Shown here: positions 1-11,505 of the stretch, piece after piece | Layout: each line of letters opens with the position of its first letter | How positions within the stretch are numbered: position 1 is the stretch's first letter | Assembly (NCBI GenBank): GCA_000711775.1 | Contig: ARYC01000106.1 | Span: 1-64,000, forward strand | Source: Oxytricha trifallax | Lineage: Eukaryota; Ciliophora; Spirotrichea; Sporadotrichida; Oxytrichidae | DNA: 64,000 nucleotides | Direction: 5' to 3' | Program-made: the position numbers and the translations under genes | The notes under the pieces: generated by a model | Told to the model about the DNA's origin: nothing | Databases searched by the model: none | What the model saw: the letters and a program-made list of their open reading frames with translations, nothing else

Positions 1-769
1 TCAAGTACTCACTCAAGCAAAGTTTAAAGAGTGTAGTTACTTAATCAAGCTAGATGCTGTTCTCCTTGCCAAGGATCATGTTGCTTTCAGACTCCCACTC
101 TATGAAATGACCACCAGAGATTTTATAACAGATCAAAGGAATCATAAGTAGCTTGCTTTGATAGCAACTTAAACCTTACAAGGTATAAAAGAGCTACATA
201 GGTTAGGCTTTGTTCATAGAGATTTGAAACCTGAGAATATTATGATAAACTTCTCACCTGTAAGAGTGACAATTATTGACTTCAACAGAGCATTAAGGGT
301 AGAAGTATCAAGGCTAGGAAGTGTTATGGGTACTCCAGGCTATTATCCTGAGAGAGAAGACTGGAGAGATGGAGACTATCAATGGGATGTGTGGGCTTTA
401 GCAGCAATAATAATAGAGTGCGACATGCCTCGGAATGATTACTACTCTACAAGGTGTGAGAAAGATGCTAAGTAAAGAATCAAGTAATTTATAGACAAAA
501 ACAGAGTATCTCAATCATTAAAATAAATGGCAGAATCAATAATCTTAAAACCAAACTCTAGATCAGACATAACATTAGAGAAGATAGAGTTGTGGTTAAG
601 TAAAATAAACTTCAGACCACTCCAACATGATCCAAAATGCATTTTGAGTGATAAAATTAAATACATTTACTATAAATTTCACATTAAAACCTATTAATAA
701 CCCCAACCCCTAACAAATTCCCAACAAACAAAGCACTTATAAACCTCATTAAGGGGTTTTGGGGTTTTG
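1..769 (+). mobile_element. TBE-like transposon, right part
   Basis: The right end of a TBE-like (telomere-bearing element) DNA transposon that enters from the left edge of the window. The right terminus is two G4T4 units at 753-768 plus a closing G at 769, followed by ATT, which fits the A-N-T target site known for TBEs. An inner AT-rich terminal-repeat portion begins near 683. The body holds the end of a protein-kinase-like frame, as expected for the known TBE protein that combines zinc finger and kinase domains. The left half, including any transposase, lies outside the window. Confidence 0.8.
2..769 (+). CDS. TBE protein-kinase-like protein, C-terminal part
   Basis: Read with TAA and TAG as Gln, the frame is open from the window edge. 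It contains H-R-D-L-K-P-E-N (catalytic loop, about 215-238), an I-D-F-N in place of the D-F-G metal-binding motif (about 276-287), and G-T-P-G-Y-Y-P-E as the activation-segment/APE region (about 329-352), followed by W-D-V-W-A-L, subdomain IX. The D-F-N may mean altered catalysis. The frame runs through the transposon terminal repeat and across the junction, and the first in-frame TGA is only at 1160. The true C-terminus is therefore uncertain. Oxytrichid TBEs are known to encode a zinc-finger/kinase protein of about 57 kDa, and this is most likely its C-terminal portion. The N-terminal half lies off the window. The frame is unbroken, so it may be a functional or recently active copy. Confidence 0.75.
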
Positions 770-772
770 ATT
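753..772. repeat. G4T4 transposon terminus plus ATT target site
   Basis: Two perfect G4T4 units, then G and ATT. Straight after, GGGGTTTC matches the inner part of a left terminal repeat seen intact at 3635-3645. The outer part of the next element is missing, so two TBE-like elements abut here. Confidence 0.8.
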
Positions 773-814
773 GGGGTTTCTTTTTTATTAATTTCATATT
801 TGTTGTTCGATTAA

Positions 815-1162
815 ATGTCTCAAAATATGAAAAAAGCTAGATCTTTCGAAAACGAAATAACACCTTCATAGAGAAAAAGATAAAAAACTAGCCATAGTGG
901 AACCTAGAATCTACCAATACAGGATTAGACAAGTTCTACAAGGAGCGACTTTAGTCAAATAAATAACTAATGGCAAGAGTCTTTGAATTAAGAGAACTTA
1001 ATTAATCAATCAAGTAGAAATTGGAAAGTGAATTAAAATTAAAAATATTTATTGTTTTTTTAAAGTGTCATTGGATCTGAAACCATAGGCTAGCAAGAAG
1101 CTACTTTATACTTATACTAAAAAACAAAATGCTCTCGCTTAATTATAGTAAGTATTATTTGA
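815..1162 (+). pseudogene. basic N-terminal coding block in TBE-like element
   Basis: Begins M-S-Q-N-M-K-K-A-R-S-F and continues hydrophilic and rich in Lys, Arg, Gln and Ser to about 1030, then degrades into low-complexity AT-rich DNA before TGA at 1160. It is in the same frame as the kinase-like frame to its left, with no TGA between them. I do not recognise the protein. By position it would be the N-terminus of one of the TBE accessory proteins. A short intron near 1035-1070 is possible. Confidence 0.45.
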
Positions 1163-1479
1163 AAGAATCATTAATATAGAGTATTTTTCAAAAATATGGA
1201 CAAAGCGATTGAAAAGTTGAAATTATCAAGGAAAAATCTATAGGTTATTAATAATATAAAATTATTCTTCTAAATTAACCAAATTATAGATAATAGTTTT
1301 TTTAATTAAATTAATGAATTATATTAACAAAAAAATAAAAATTATTAGATTATATTCTTTATAAAGATGAAAACAAATTTGTATTTTAATTATTTAAATC
1401 AATGTTTATTTTCTAAAAGATATTTTAATCGCCTTTAAATTTCATGAATTAAAATAATTCTCAGTTGTGGAATACTACT

Positions 1480-2100
1480 AAACTAGATGCCTCACTTACT
1501 AGAATTTTGAATTTTTTATTGAAACTAAACAGATAGATGAAAAATCAATCCCTAATGAAATATATGATGAAGCTATGACAATATTTTCAACTAACTTACC
1601 AGATAAATACAATGACCTACTAAACTATCACAAATACAATGACAAGATTTACTATCGATAATAAGTTCCAAACTAAGTATGCATTTATGAGATAACAGAA
1701 CCTTCATATTCATTATAAGACGTGTTAAGTGATGAACGAATTAATAATATCAGTCTTTTGGAGAATTAACAGATAGAAAAATTTAAAATATAGTATAGTG
1801 TAGTAAAAGAATAAAGCTTAAACATAACGACAAAGATAACGAGAGAAAAGCATTGAATATATCAACATAAGACGAGAAACTTTTCTATAAAATAGAGAGG
1901 CCTCAATATTCTGTAGAATTTGATGCACTTTAAGAAATGGAACTTATCAAATAGTTAAGTGAACTTTGCATTTTCAGTAATGATGAAATCAGGAAATAAT
2001 AAGAAAAGTTTGAGAGGAAAAATGTTGACAACTTTAACAAATTGATCAAAAAGATGATAGACTTAGCAAGGCTTAAAAAAATAATGTATTTATTTATATA
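1480..2100 (+). pseudogene. middle coding block in TBE-like element
   Basis: Charged protein-like sequence (for example I-D-E-K-S-I-P-N-E-I-Y-D-E-A near 1525-1570). It is interrupted by one frameshift around 1850, after which the same style resumes (S-N-D-E-I-R-K-Q-Q-E-K-F-E-R near 1978-2015). No domain recognised. Codon use and position fit an accessory TBE frame that has decayed. Confidence 0.4.
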
Positions 2101-2421
2101 TAAATAAATAAGTTCCCATTTTTAAATAATGATTTTTCTTATATAAGTATGTTAAATTTTACAAAAAATATAGAGTATTAGTAATATAAGCGATAACTAA
2201 AAATCTATTAGTTCTAGAACGATTTGACTTTTATTAAGTAATTTTTTAAAAAAGATTAAACAGTAAAATTATTAATTTAATAGCTTTTTACTTTTAATTA
2301 AATAATTAAATTGGCAAAAATATTCATACTTATATTTATTTAATTAAGGCTTAACTCCAAGTTCCATGTTTTTGATAAGAAAATATTTGATAACACTCTT
2401 GGACCAATACTATAATGCTTA

Positions 2422-3078
2422 ATGGATAACAAAGATAATAAAAAGATTCAGAATCAAAGTATTATAGATTTTGCAAGTCATTATACTCATCTAAGTGATA
2501 GCACCTACTGTTTAATTTAAGACTTAAAAGATCAAATTTAAAATGCGATAAAGCATTTAAGCAAAAACTATGACAATTAATTCAGTGACTTCGAAAATAC
2601 TAATAAACCTTTCATTGAATTCTTTCATATTGCAAAGTATTACACTTTAAAGGTGATTAGAACTTCTAGCAAATTTCGCCAATTATTCTATCATTAAAAC
2701 TCTATCAAGTTTAAGATTTCATGAAGGACCTTTACATTTAAGACTCAACAAAAATAATAGCAATAAATACCCTTTACAATTCCTGCTTTAAGTGTAAGAA
2801 ATTACTAAAACATTCAAGTAACAATAAAGAATAAGAAGACGCTATAAAATAACTAGAGATAGCTTTCATTGATGTATAGAATTTAGATTATAAATTCTAA
2901 TTAGAAATATAAGATAGCAAAGACCTTCTTCATAGTGTACTTCAAGATGCTAATAGAACAAATAATGGGTTTTATGGATGAAAATGATGCTTCCATAACT
3001 AAAATAAACCTTAATCCCCAACATTGTCACAATCAATAAAAACACATGAATAACTCATTAAGGGGTTTTGGGGTTTTA
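2422..3078 (+). pseudogene. terminal coding block of TBE-like element
   Basis: An ATG at 2422 opens about 100 codons (M-D-N-K-D-N-K-K-I-Q-N-Q, then S-H-Y-T-H-L-S-D) to TGA at 2722. A shifted frame then stays open through the terminal repeat. The first element's frame also reads through its terminal repeat, so the same architecture is suggested. One frameshift, no recognised domain. Confidence 0.45.
3005..3078. repeat. TBE-like right terminal inverted repeat
   Basis: About 74 bp ending in two G4T4 units. Its inner part reads CAATCAATAAAAACACATGA, the reverse complement of the left repeat at 3573-3645 with a few differences. Confidence 0.75.
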
Positions 3079-3569
3079 AATATATCCTTGCATCTCTTTA
3101 TATAAAAATTTGAATTTAATTATTTGGGGTTGGCGAAAGTTTCTTGCTTAAAAATTTTATATCCACCCAACAGTGCAAGTTTCCTGCCCCAAACATTAAA
3201 ATATGTATATTTTTTAATTTTTTTAAAAATCTTTATTTATATCAATTATGATATAGCTATTTTTAATCAGCATAAAAAATATTATATCTACCTTGATAAT
3301 TACTTCAAGTTTCAATGAAAATACATTTAATTTTAATAAAAAACAATTATTTTAGCATTGTTTCTAATCTATAATTTGATAATGAGTAAAAATATACCTT
3401 TCAAGAAATATATTTTAAATGGATAAATAGTTCAACATGCAAGAAAACTTTCTGCTATAAGAGCTAATTGTAGTGACCAAGATATAGATGTCGAGAAAAA
3501 AAAAGAACAAAACATAGTCGAAAAATAGTAGCTTTGATGCAAAAATAGTTTATAGAAAAATCAACCTTT
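3079..3569. other. spacer between TBE-like elements
   Basis: AT-rich. A weak imperfect inverted repeat (about 3122-3148 against 3173-3196, sharing TTTGGGG and TTTCTTGC parts) is the only structure seen. An open frame from ATG 3419 runs into the next terminal repeat, but chance openness is expected when only TGA stops. Confidence 0.4.
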
Positions 3570-3660
3570 AATCAAAACCCCAAAACCCTTAATAGAATTT
3601 ACATGTGTTTTTATTGATGAGGGTATTGTTTGAGATTGGGGTTTCTTTTTTAAATAAATT
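3570..3660 (+). mobile_element. orphan TBE-like left end
   Basis: Starts with CAAAACCCCAAAACCC at 3573, preceded by AAT (an A-N-T target). The inner terminal repeat continues to about 3650 and pairs with 3005-3078 in inverted orientation. No transposon coding sequence or matching right end follows within the window, so the rest was deleted or lost. The next kilobase is plain AT-rich DNA. Confidence 0.75.
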
Positions 3661-5080
3661 GATTAAATAATAGAGGTAAAACAATGAAAAATAATGTAAC
3701 TTTTTACCAATTAAAATGTATTGAATTTTCTAATAAATAAAAAAATAATCATGTTAAAAGATATTATGAAGCAATTGAATTTATTATGTGAAACTAGGGA
3801 ATATTGATTACAGATTGTAGATATAATAAATAAAATAGGTAATTCAAACAATTATATAAACGAAGGTATTCAATAATAAGTTGTATATTTTAGTATTTAA
3901 TCAATACTAACACTTGATATCAATAAACTTTCAAAATAAAATTTTATTTTTCAAGTTTCTGATATATGTGAATATTATTTTAATAAATGTGCTAAAATAT
4001 AAACATTTTTCATGAAATATTCGTGGAAAAAATAAACAATGTTCATAATTTTATAAATTACTCAATCATTGAATAAATTAATATTACACCATAGAAATGA
4101 AATGCAAAACAACTAGCATTCTTAGATTAATTATAAAATTTGATTCTAAATTAACTTAATTGTTTTTTATTAGAGTTTTAATTTAATTTATAATTGAACT
4201 TATTACATATTAATAGTAAAGATAAATTCCTTATATATTAATTATAAACAAAAGATTTCTGCTTTATTTACTTGAAGATATATATTTTATTTTTTTATTT
4301 TTCTTAACTCAGTAAATTTTATTCATAACTACATAAAAATAATTTTAACCAAGATCCATAGATACATTTCTTTTAGGATTTAATCCTTTTATCATAAGCA
4401 TTTTTTCTCATACTTAATTTATTCTATTTTAAGTTTTATCATATCTATGTTTAATAATATTTATATTTGAAAAAGATTTTAACAATAAATAATTAAATTA
4501 TTATTTTATAAATAATTTAAGGAATTTAAGTTGCTCATGTAAAAGACAACTGCTTAAAATTTAGGATAAAAACTTATAAAATTATAGCACATAAATGAAT
4601 ATTAATTTTAATATATTGTTAAAGAAATTATATAGATATTAAGAAATAATTTTGATTATAATTTAAACATTTTACAATAAAATAGTTTATTTAAATACCC
4701 TTCTTATTTTTGAATGATAAAGAACTTTGTATTATATTTTAATACAGGATTTATATTTTTAATAATATATTCTTAATTGTTTGCTTGAGCTAACTATCGA
4801 GTATTTCTAAAAACTTTAACATGAGTTAAGTATTTAAAATTTAAGTATTATGATTGCTGTAAAATTTAGTGATATCTAATTTTCAATATTTGTATTTAAG
4901 TTTTTTCATAATCGAAAATATTTACAAATAATTATATTTTATTAGCTTTAAGATATGTTATAAGTCATAACATTTTAACACAAACTCTTTAGTTAAATTA
5001 TATTTTATTTGTTAAATCTATTCTACTATTGTTGTAAGTCTTATAAAAAAAAGTATTGAAACAAGCTTAAAATTAAGTTT
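3661..5080. other. AT-rich germline spacer
   Basis: No coding island, palindrome or repeat could be supported here. Possible remains of the third TBE are not recognisable. Confidence 0.5.
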
Positions 5081-5095
5081 TGAATATTCAATATA
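5081..5095 (+). promoter_or_regulatory. upstream motif of family A gene
   Basis: TGAATATTCAATATA, 45-60 bp before the ATG at 5139. It is the local version of the TTAAATATTCAAAT motif found upstream of most copies of both gene families. Confidence 0.45.
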
Positions 5096-5138
5096 TTATA
5101 CTAAAAGTTAATAAAAAATATAATAAATAATTAATAAA

Positions 5139-5552
5139 ATGGTAAAAGCAGAAAGTGATTATTGCTCAAGCATATGTAGCAAAATATTTAAAATAGCTTT
5201 AAGTTAAAAAATAGAGAGAATGAATCAAAAATAATGGCAAAGTTGAAGATTACTTTCAAAATAAGATACTTCTCATTGTAATTAACTATTAAGATTAATC
5301 GGAAAGTCATAATTTAAAAATGTATTTTACAGTTAAAAACCTTAAAAGATTATAAAATTAAATCTTGATTTTAAAATTTAGCATTAAATATCACTATAAG
5401 AGCTAAAATATGTGAGTTCAGAAAAAGAGCTATACTTAAAAATACAAATGATGAATTATAATTTAAGTGATATAAGACTTACTTAGGAAAAATTATACCA
5501 TCAATTAAATAAGGAGGCAGTTAATGGAATTAAAATTTATCCTGAAAAATGA
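5139..5552 (+). pseudogene. family A copy, one in-frame TGA
   Basis: 138 codons from M-V-K-A-E-S-D-Y-C-S-S-I-C-S-K-I-F to I-Y-P-E-K-TGA, in one frame. The single break is TGA at 5244, where the + strand relative at 12789 has CGA (Arg). Same subgroup as 12789 and 22969. The protein is charged, rich in Lys, Gln and Leu, with two Cys near the N-terminus, and has no membrane segment or signal peptide. Function unknown. With only one nonsense codon and no indel it is either a young pseudogene or a gene needing TGA readthrough. Confidence 0.65.
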
Positions 5553-6930
5553 ATTGCATTTAAATAATTAGCTTCCCTATGAATTATATTAAATCTTAAT
5601 TTAACTTTTAAATGTTTTTTTTTTTAAGAAAGATTCTTTCATTTATTAATTAATATTTCATCAAATTAAATCTCTCTAATGTAAAATTAGCAATTATTTT
5701 TTGGCTGTAAATAACATTTATATTTTTATTCAGAATTTGTTATTAAAAAATTTGAAATAATAGAAATAGGAATTAAAATCTCCTTGTCATTTTAAAACAA
5801 ATAATTCATAATTTATTAATCTTCAATTAAATTTTGATATTATTTAGTTATATTTCACTCAAAAGTATATAATTTATTACTTTAATAGTGATAAAATGGT
5901 TAAATCAAACTTAAATTTATTTATCCAGAATTAATATGCAAAAAATATTGTCAAATTAGTCATGATTTATGACAAAAATATTTAACAATTTTAAAAGTAC
6001 TTAGTTATTATAAAATTTTAATTTTTAAAATTAAATTTAAAATTTAAATATGAACTAATTTTTCTATATATTTATAAATAATTGTATTTTTTTTGCTAAA
6101 TTTATTCTCAATAAGATTTAATTATAAATTTGTAATATTTGTCGATAGCAATCCCTACTTTTACTAAAAACATGCGACTATAGTGATTTAAAATTAATTA
6201 TGCTTTGTGAGTTAATTCAAATTACCTTGTAATATTACTTTTTTTAATGATAAACACAATAAAATAAAATATTGATATATCTAAACAGGATTTACTCAAT
6301 ATTATGATTCTTGAATAATAAGTATTCGCATACATAATAAATATAATCTTAAGCTTTAATTTCATTAATAAATAAAATATTAATTGATAATTGCTATATA
6401 AAAATGTATAAGATTAAAAAATTACTATTATAAATTATTTTAATGGTCCTGAAAATTGATTTAGCCCAGTTATTCAATATAAAATATTAAATCTTAATAT
6501 AAAAATAAATTCTTTGATAAATAATTATGATTTGTAAAATTTTTGATAAATAAATAATTATTTTATTGAAATCGTTTTGAGTTTTTTTTTAATTAAAATT
6601 CTTTAGTATTATCATTAAAAATATAAATTATATCAAATAAAGTTAAGAATTTATTTAAAACTATTGGTTAAACTCTAGTATTTAAAACATGAAGTATAAA
6701 TATCAAAGTTGCTTATTTTGATATAGATGAATAAGTAAAATATTAGAATTTAAGTTGATAGAATTTTTAATTTGTAAATAAATTTATCATCGTTATAATT
6801 TTTTATCAAATGATTTAACTAAATCCAGTTGCAATACATCTTAAATAATTTGAATTTTTAAATATTACAATCATTATATTAAATTTGGAATATAATTTAA
6901 ATTAATAATATAAACTTTTTACTATAATAA
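5553..6930. other. spacer within array block 1
   Basis: About 1.4 kb between the first A and B copies. The equivalent spacers in the two other blocks are about 1.1 kb and hold a conserved hairpin that I could not find here. Confidence 0.4.
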
Positions 6931-7381
6931 ATAAAATCAGAAATAAACTTAATAATATAAAAGTTCAAAACTCTAAAATCCCATTTAATAAGTTCTAAGA
7001 AATTTATCAATCTTATATAAATTGAAAGTTTACATTAAGGAATAAATTTCTTTTAGAAGTAAATTAATTAACTGATGCTTCGATAAGAATAATTCTAAAT
7101 CATCTATCTGAAAAGCAAGAAATATTAAAATAGCAAATATTTATACATTCTAAAGCTATAAAACGAGAAATGAAGATTATCTACTTGATAAAAAGAATAT
7201 AGTGCCAAGAGAACAATTAATTTCAAATTTATTATGAAATTAAGGGAAAATATAGAAGCACTAAGCACTAACACTTGAATCAGAGAATTTTATTAAATTA
7301 AATAAAATATAAATTCTTTGATACGGTCAGTTGTTCACTTAAAAAATAATGGGAGATATACAAACATTACCTTTTAAATGA
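6931..7381 (+). pseudogene. decayed family B copy
   Basis: Aligns with the B copies at 14326 and 24504: I-K-S-E-I-N-L-I at the start (ATG changed to ATA), an I-N-Q-L block, and T-L-P-F-K-TGA at the end. At least one frameshift and the lost start mark it as dead. Its place after an A(+) copy matches the other two blocks. Confidence 0.55.
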
Positions 7382-7744
7382 TATATTTATTAGTTGAAAT
7401 TAAGTCTTTAAAATAAAATAAATTCGTTTAAGTTGCTCATTTAAATTAATAATTTCTAAGAATTATCTAAAATAAATCAAAAATATTTCTATTATATTAT
7501 TAAGTGATTGCAAATAAAATTAAATTTAACAATTATAAAGATTAAATGATTTAAATAATCTTAATATGCACCAAATTATACTTAGGTTTAAAATATATAT
7601 ATAATTAAATTGAAATAATTTATTTTCCTTTCTTACTTTAAAATATTATATATTCATGATAAATAAACGATACTTTATGTTGAATTATATGAAAATGCAA
7701 ATTAAAGATTCTGAATAAATTATTTCAATTTAATTATATTAGTT

Positions 7745-8148
7745 TCACTTTTCAGGACAAATATGATTTCCTTTTACTACCAGTAAGTTAAGTGTTCTAA
7801 TAAAAGAGTCTGCTAATATTTTATATTGTCTCAGGCATTTTTCTATTTCACGTTGATTTGTGATAAGTTAATTTTCTGAATTAGGAAGCTTTAAGTCATT
7901 TAATAATTTCTCAATGTTTATCCTTATTGCTTGTCGCTATTGATTTATATTAGCGAGTCTTTACTATTTGAAAAATTGATAATTCTCTATTAAAATATGA
8001 TAATCACGAGATTTTCTGAAAGAATTGAATAATATTCAATACGTCATCTCTCTTTGATAATGAATGCTTAAATAGCCTTTTAAGTTAAAGTTATCTGAAA
8101 TGATTTGTGACAAGGAATGAATTCATCCCCAATAAATATTTTAACCAT
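7745..8148 (-). pseudogene. decayed family A copy
   Basis: Starts M-V-K-I-F-I-G-D-E-F-I-P-C-H-K-S-F-Q-I-T-L and ends C-P-E-K-TGA. The length is not a multiple of three and the frame breaks at about codon 35. Equivalent to the minus-strand copies at 15276 and 25272, all three of which are broken. Confidence 0.6.
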
Positions 8149-9486
8149 TATAAGAATAATTACATTGAATTTTCTCAAGCATTTTAAATAATAAAATTCG
8201 AATATTTAAAAGTTAAATCAATATTCATCAATCTAATTAAAAATTATATTTTTTAATGAACTTATTTGAATATACAGATTATAAATACTATTTTTAGATA
8301 TTGATATTAATTTGTTTTTTTGTGATTTTTGATATTTTAAAGAATAGCAATATTTTTCGACATGCATCAAATTTGAAAATGACAAGATGTTTCTTATGAA
8401 TTTGATTTGTAAAGTCAAATTAATAAAATTAATTACCCATATTTAATATTGTTTTCCAGATTCTACTTTTAATTTATATAAATACTTAAAACTAATGCCT
8501 CTAATTATGGGGAGTCATTTAATATATTGATTTAATTTAATAATAGTTTTTGAATATTTATACTACTTAGTTTTAAAAAAGATAAATTTGATCATTTTTC
8601 AGTTCACTGTGACTCAAAGTCTATCTCTACTTCACTAATTATAATAAAAATGTAATAAATGAAGAAACAAATGGTTAATTTTTATTTTTTTTTAGATTAA
8701 TGAAATTTCGTTTGAAAATTTATGATAACATTATATAAAAAGTTTACAAATATCATTTTTCGAGTCCATTAAATTAAATTAATTCTTCTATTATTTATAA
8801 TTTAATTTATTTTTCTATATATATGAATCCAAACTATTTGTTTTATTTTAAATATTTGTAATTTATAACAAAATATTTTTTATTGATATTAATTTCCCAT
8901 AGATATTTTGGCTTTAGTTTTAGTGGAACAATAGATTATATTTTAATTGTATAAATACACAATTATAAAAATAAAATTATGTAATGTTTAAAACTATTTA
9001 AAAATAATATTTAGTTTTAGTTATATAATAATAGGGGAGCATCCTTTAGTATTTATTATATTAAATTAATAATTATTTTTTAGAAAATTGCTAAAATTAT
9101 TATTTTTATCAAGTGACATAAATTCATTATTACAAGTGTTAAACTTAAATACAATTTAAATATACATGATTGATTATTTAATTTACTAATATTTTTAAGA
9201 AAGTTTTCTTCTGAACATTATATAATATAATATATACCTTTTTGTATTAACTTCTTACAAGAAAAGATCTGTGTATTCCTTCCTGTCGATTCTATGATGT
9301 TAATCATATAATATTTTTGCATTATTTTTTTGCCACCCAAATTTTTCAAATTACTTAGTTAAATTAATTTAAAATATAAATAAGCAATGTAGGAAAAAAT
9401 TTGAATAAGGGGAAAGAACTTCAGCCAAATAATTTAATTATTAAAATATTATAATATTATAATAATTTTTTAAGAAAATTTAAGAA
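8149..9486. other. spacer with conserved short motif
   Basis: AT-rich, no gene seen. At 8603-8635 it has a short GC-richer stretch (CACTGTGACTCAAAGTCTAT) that recurs at 16165-16197 and 26123-26153 at almost the same distance from the A start. It may be a regulatory site or small RNA. Confidence 0.45.
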
Positions 9487-9936
9487 ATGCAATCAGAAAT
9501 TCAATATATACGAAAACAGCTGGAGATTCTTAAATATTAGGTTTTAAAAACTCAATAAATTTTAGTTTCAAAATATGTTGATAATATAGACTAAGGAAGC
9601 AATATGCTTTTAGATAAATAATAATTAACAAAGAAATCACACATTAAAGTATATTATATATTACTTGCTGCTTGAGAATATTTTCATGATTACGATTTAT
9701 TTTTTCAACCCACTGAATTATAAATTACAAGAATTTAAAATTTGATAATGGAAATTGATACAACTAATACTAAGGGAACAATAAATTATAATTTTATTAA
9801 AAGATTGAGAGAAAAATTGCAAGATTTAAATATAGAAATCGAAACCTAGAATATGCCAAAAAATCAAATATTTTATTAAAAAAACAAAATATTTTACGAA
9901 CTCATAGATATAGTGGACATCCTGCCATTAAAATGA
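9487..9936 (+). pseudogene. family B copy, one in-frame TGA
   Basis: 150 codons from M-Q-S-E-I-Q-Y-I-R-K-Q-L to D-I-L-P-L-K-TGA. Contains the family block G-T-I-N-Y-N-F-I-K-R-L-R-E-K-L. One nonsense codon (TGA at 9673, codon 63) and no frameshift. Predicted helical and charged, with no domain recognised. An AT motif (TATTATAATATTATAATAAT) lies just upstream, as in other B copies. Confidence 0.65.
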
Positions 9937-10538
9937 TAATTTATTTGACTAATTAATTGAATAAACAAATTTTTATTTAAAATTATATAAAAAATTGATT
10001 AATTTTATTTATTTTACTATAAATATTCTGAAATTAGATATCATTTAATATATATATTTGTTGAAAATCCTAAATAATATATTTAAACTAACTTTGTACA
10101 TTAAGACTCATATTTCAACTACTTTCAATTGTATATTGTACATGCATTCCAATAAATCAAGAATTTAAATTTTACTCTATTTGGATTTATTGATTTATTT
10201 GAAATATTTGTAACAGCTGTTGTATGCCTTTAAATTGCAACAATTATTCTTACATTTATATATCATATTCAACTTATAAATTAAGAAATTAAAATCCCAA
10301 AACTTCTTCAGTATTTCTATTGAGTTCTTGATTGATATAAGAATGTGATTAACGGTTTATTTATTAGGCCTTATAGAGGAATTCTAATTAAAATATAAGT
10401 AATTTAAGTGAACATATGCTAGGTTTGGTTTATGTTTATGACTGTTAATTTATAGGATTATTTTTAAAGTTGCGTTATGGTATGATGAATACAGTGATCA
10501 ACTAAAAATTATTCTAGCTAAGAGAGCGAAGCTTGCAT

Positions 10539-10546
10539 AATCAGCT
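10539..10546. repeat. 8-bp target site duplication, left
   Basis: AATCAGCT, repeated exactly at 11498-11505 on the far side of the palindrome. Confidence 0.85.
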
Positions 10547-11497
10547 GTTACTACCGAGATCCCCCATCCCCCACCACCCCCCATACCACCCCCACCCCAT
10601 TAAAATATCTCATTTCATATCAAATTTTATATCTACAGGGTCTAAATCGATCTCCTTCTTGACATCTCTACATCATAGACCCTATTATATATATATATAA
10701 AATATCATCTTGACGTCATAAACCCTATTTTTTATACATAAAATATCATTATAAATTCAAATTACTATATTTACAATTTTGTGGAATAAATCATATGAAT
10801 TTTAAGCTTATCAAGTTTCAGGATATTTGTCTACCTTATAACACTATTCCTTATGAGATATAAATTGAAAAAACTTTTTCATTAAAAAATATTTTTTTTT
10901 ATTTAATACTATAATATATAAATTTTATTTTTATAAATTTTTATCCCTTAAATCAACTTCATTCGACATAATTCGGAGAAATAGTCTGATTAATTTTTAA
11001 AAGTTTTTTTTTCTTGATTTTATACATCAATTATTTTTTCCTTATATGAATAAAGAAAAAAAACTTTAAAAAATTAATCAGACTATTTCTCCGAATTATG
11101 TCGAATAAAGTTGATTTAAGGGATAAAAATTTATAAAAATAAAATTTATATATTATAGTATTAAATAAAAAAACATATTTTTTAATGAAAAAGTTTTTTC
11201 AATTTATATCTCATAAGGAATAGTGTTATAAGGTAGACAAATATCCTGAAACTTGATAAGCTTAAAATTCATATGATTTATTCCACAAAATTGTAAATAT
11301 AGTAATTTGAATTTATAATGATATTTTATGTATAAAAAATAGGGTTTATGACGTCAAGATGATATTTTATATATATATATAATAGGGTCTATGATGTAGA
11401 GATGTCAAGAAGGAGATCGATTTAGACCCTGTAGATATAAAATTTGATATGAAATGAGATATTTTAATGGGGTGGGAGGGGGGATCTCGGTAGTAAC
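10547..11497. mobile_element. 951-bp foldback (MITE-like) element
   Basis: Nearly the whole element is one inverted repeat: about 470-bp arms meeting near 11020, beginning GTTACTACCGAGATCCCCC and ending with its complement. The left tip is slightly longer in its C-rich tract than the right. No coding frame is visible. The perfect 8-bp target duplication AATCAGCT shows it moved as a transposon. Eight-base duplications are typical of hAT and a few other DNA transposon superfamilies, but assignment would need an autonomous relative. The close match of the arms suggests a young insertion. Confidence 0.85.
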
Positions 11498-11505
11498 AAT
11501 CAGCT
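11498..11505. repeat. 8-bp target site duplication, right
   Basis: AATCAGCT, pairing with 10539-10546. Confidence 0.85.

Larger units (their letters stand above)
770..3078 (+). mobile_element. decayed TBE-like element with truncated left end
   Basis: Bounded on the right by a terminal repeat with two G4T4 units (3062-3077). Its inner sequence (about 3010-3060) is the reverse complement of the left terminal repeat at 3573-3645. On the left, only the inner tail of that repeat survives (GATTGGGGTTTC at 769-780), joined directly to the previous element. The body contains three + strand coding blocks in the ciliate code, separated by AT-rich stretches and breaks. It is shorter than a full TBE (about 4 kb), so it is internally deleted or a derivative. 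Confidence 0.7.

Noticed and set aside
3124-3318. + strand frame of 64 codons in the standard code
   Set aside because: Low-complexity, Tyr, Phe and Ile-rich, overlaps a weak inverted repeat, no similarity to other frames here.
8233-8418. Minus-strand frame upstream of the A copy at 7745
   Set aside because: AT-driven composition and not conserved in the equivalent spacers of the other two blocks.
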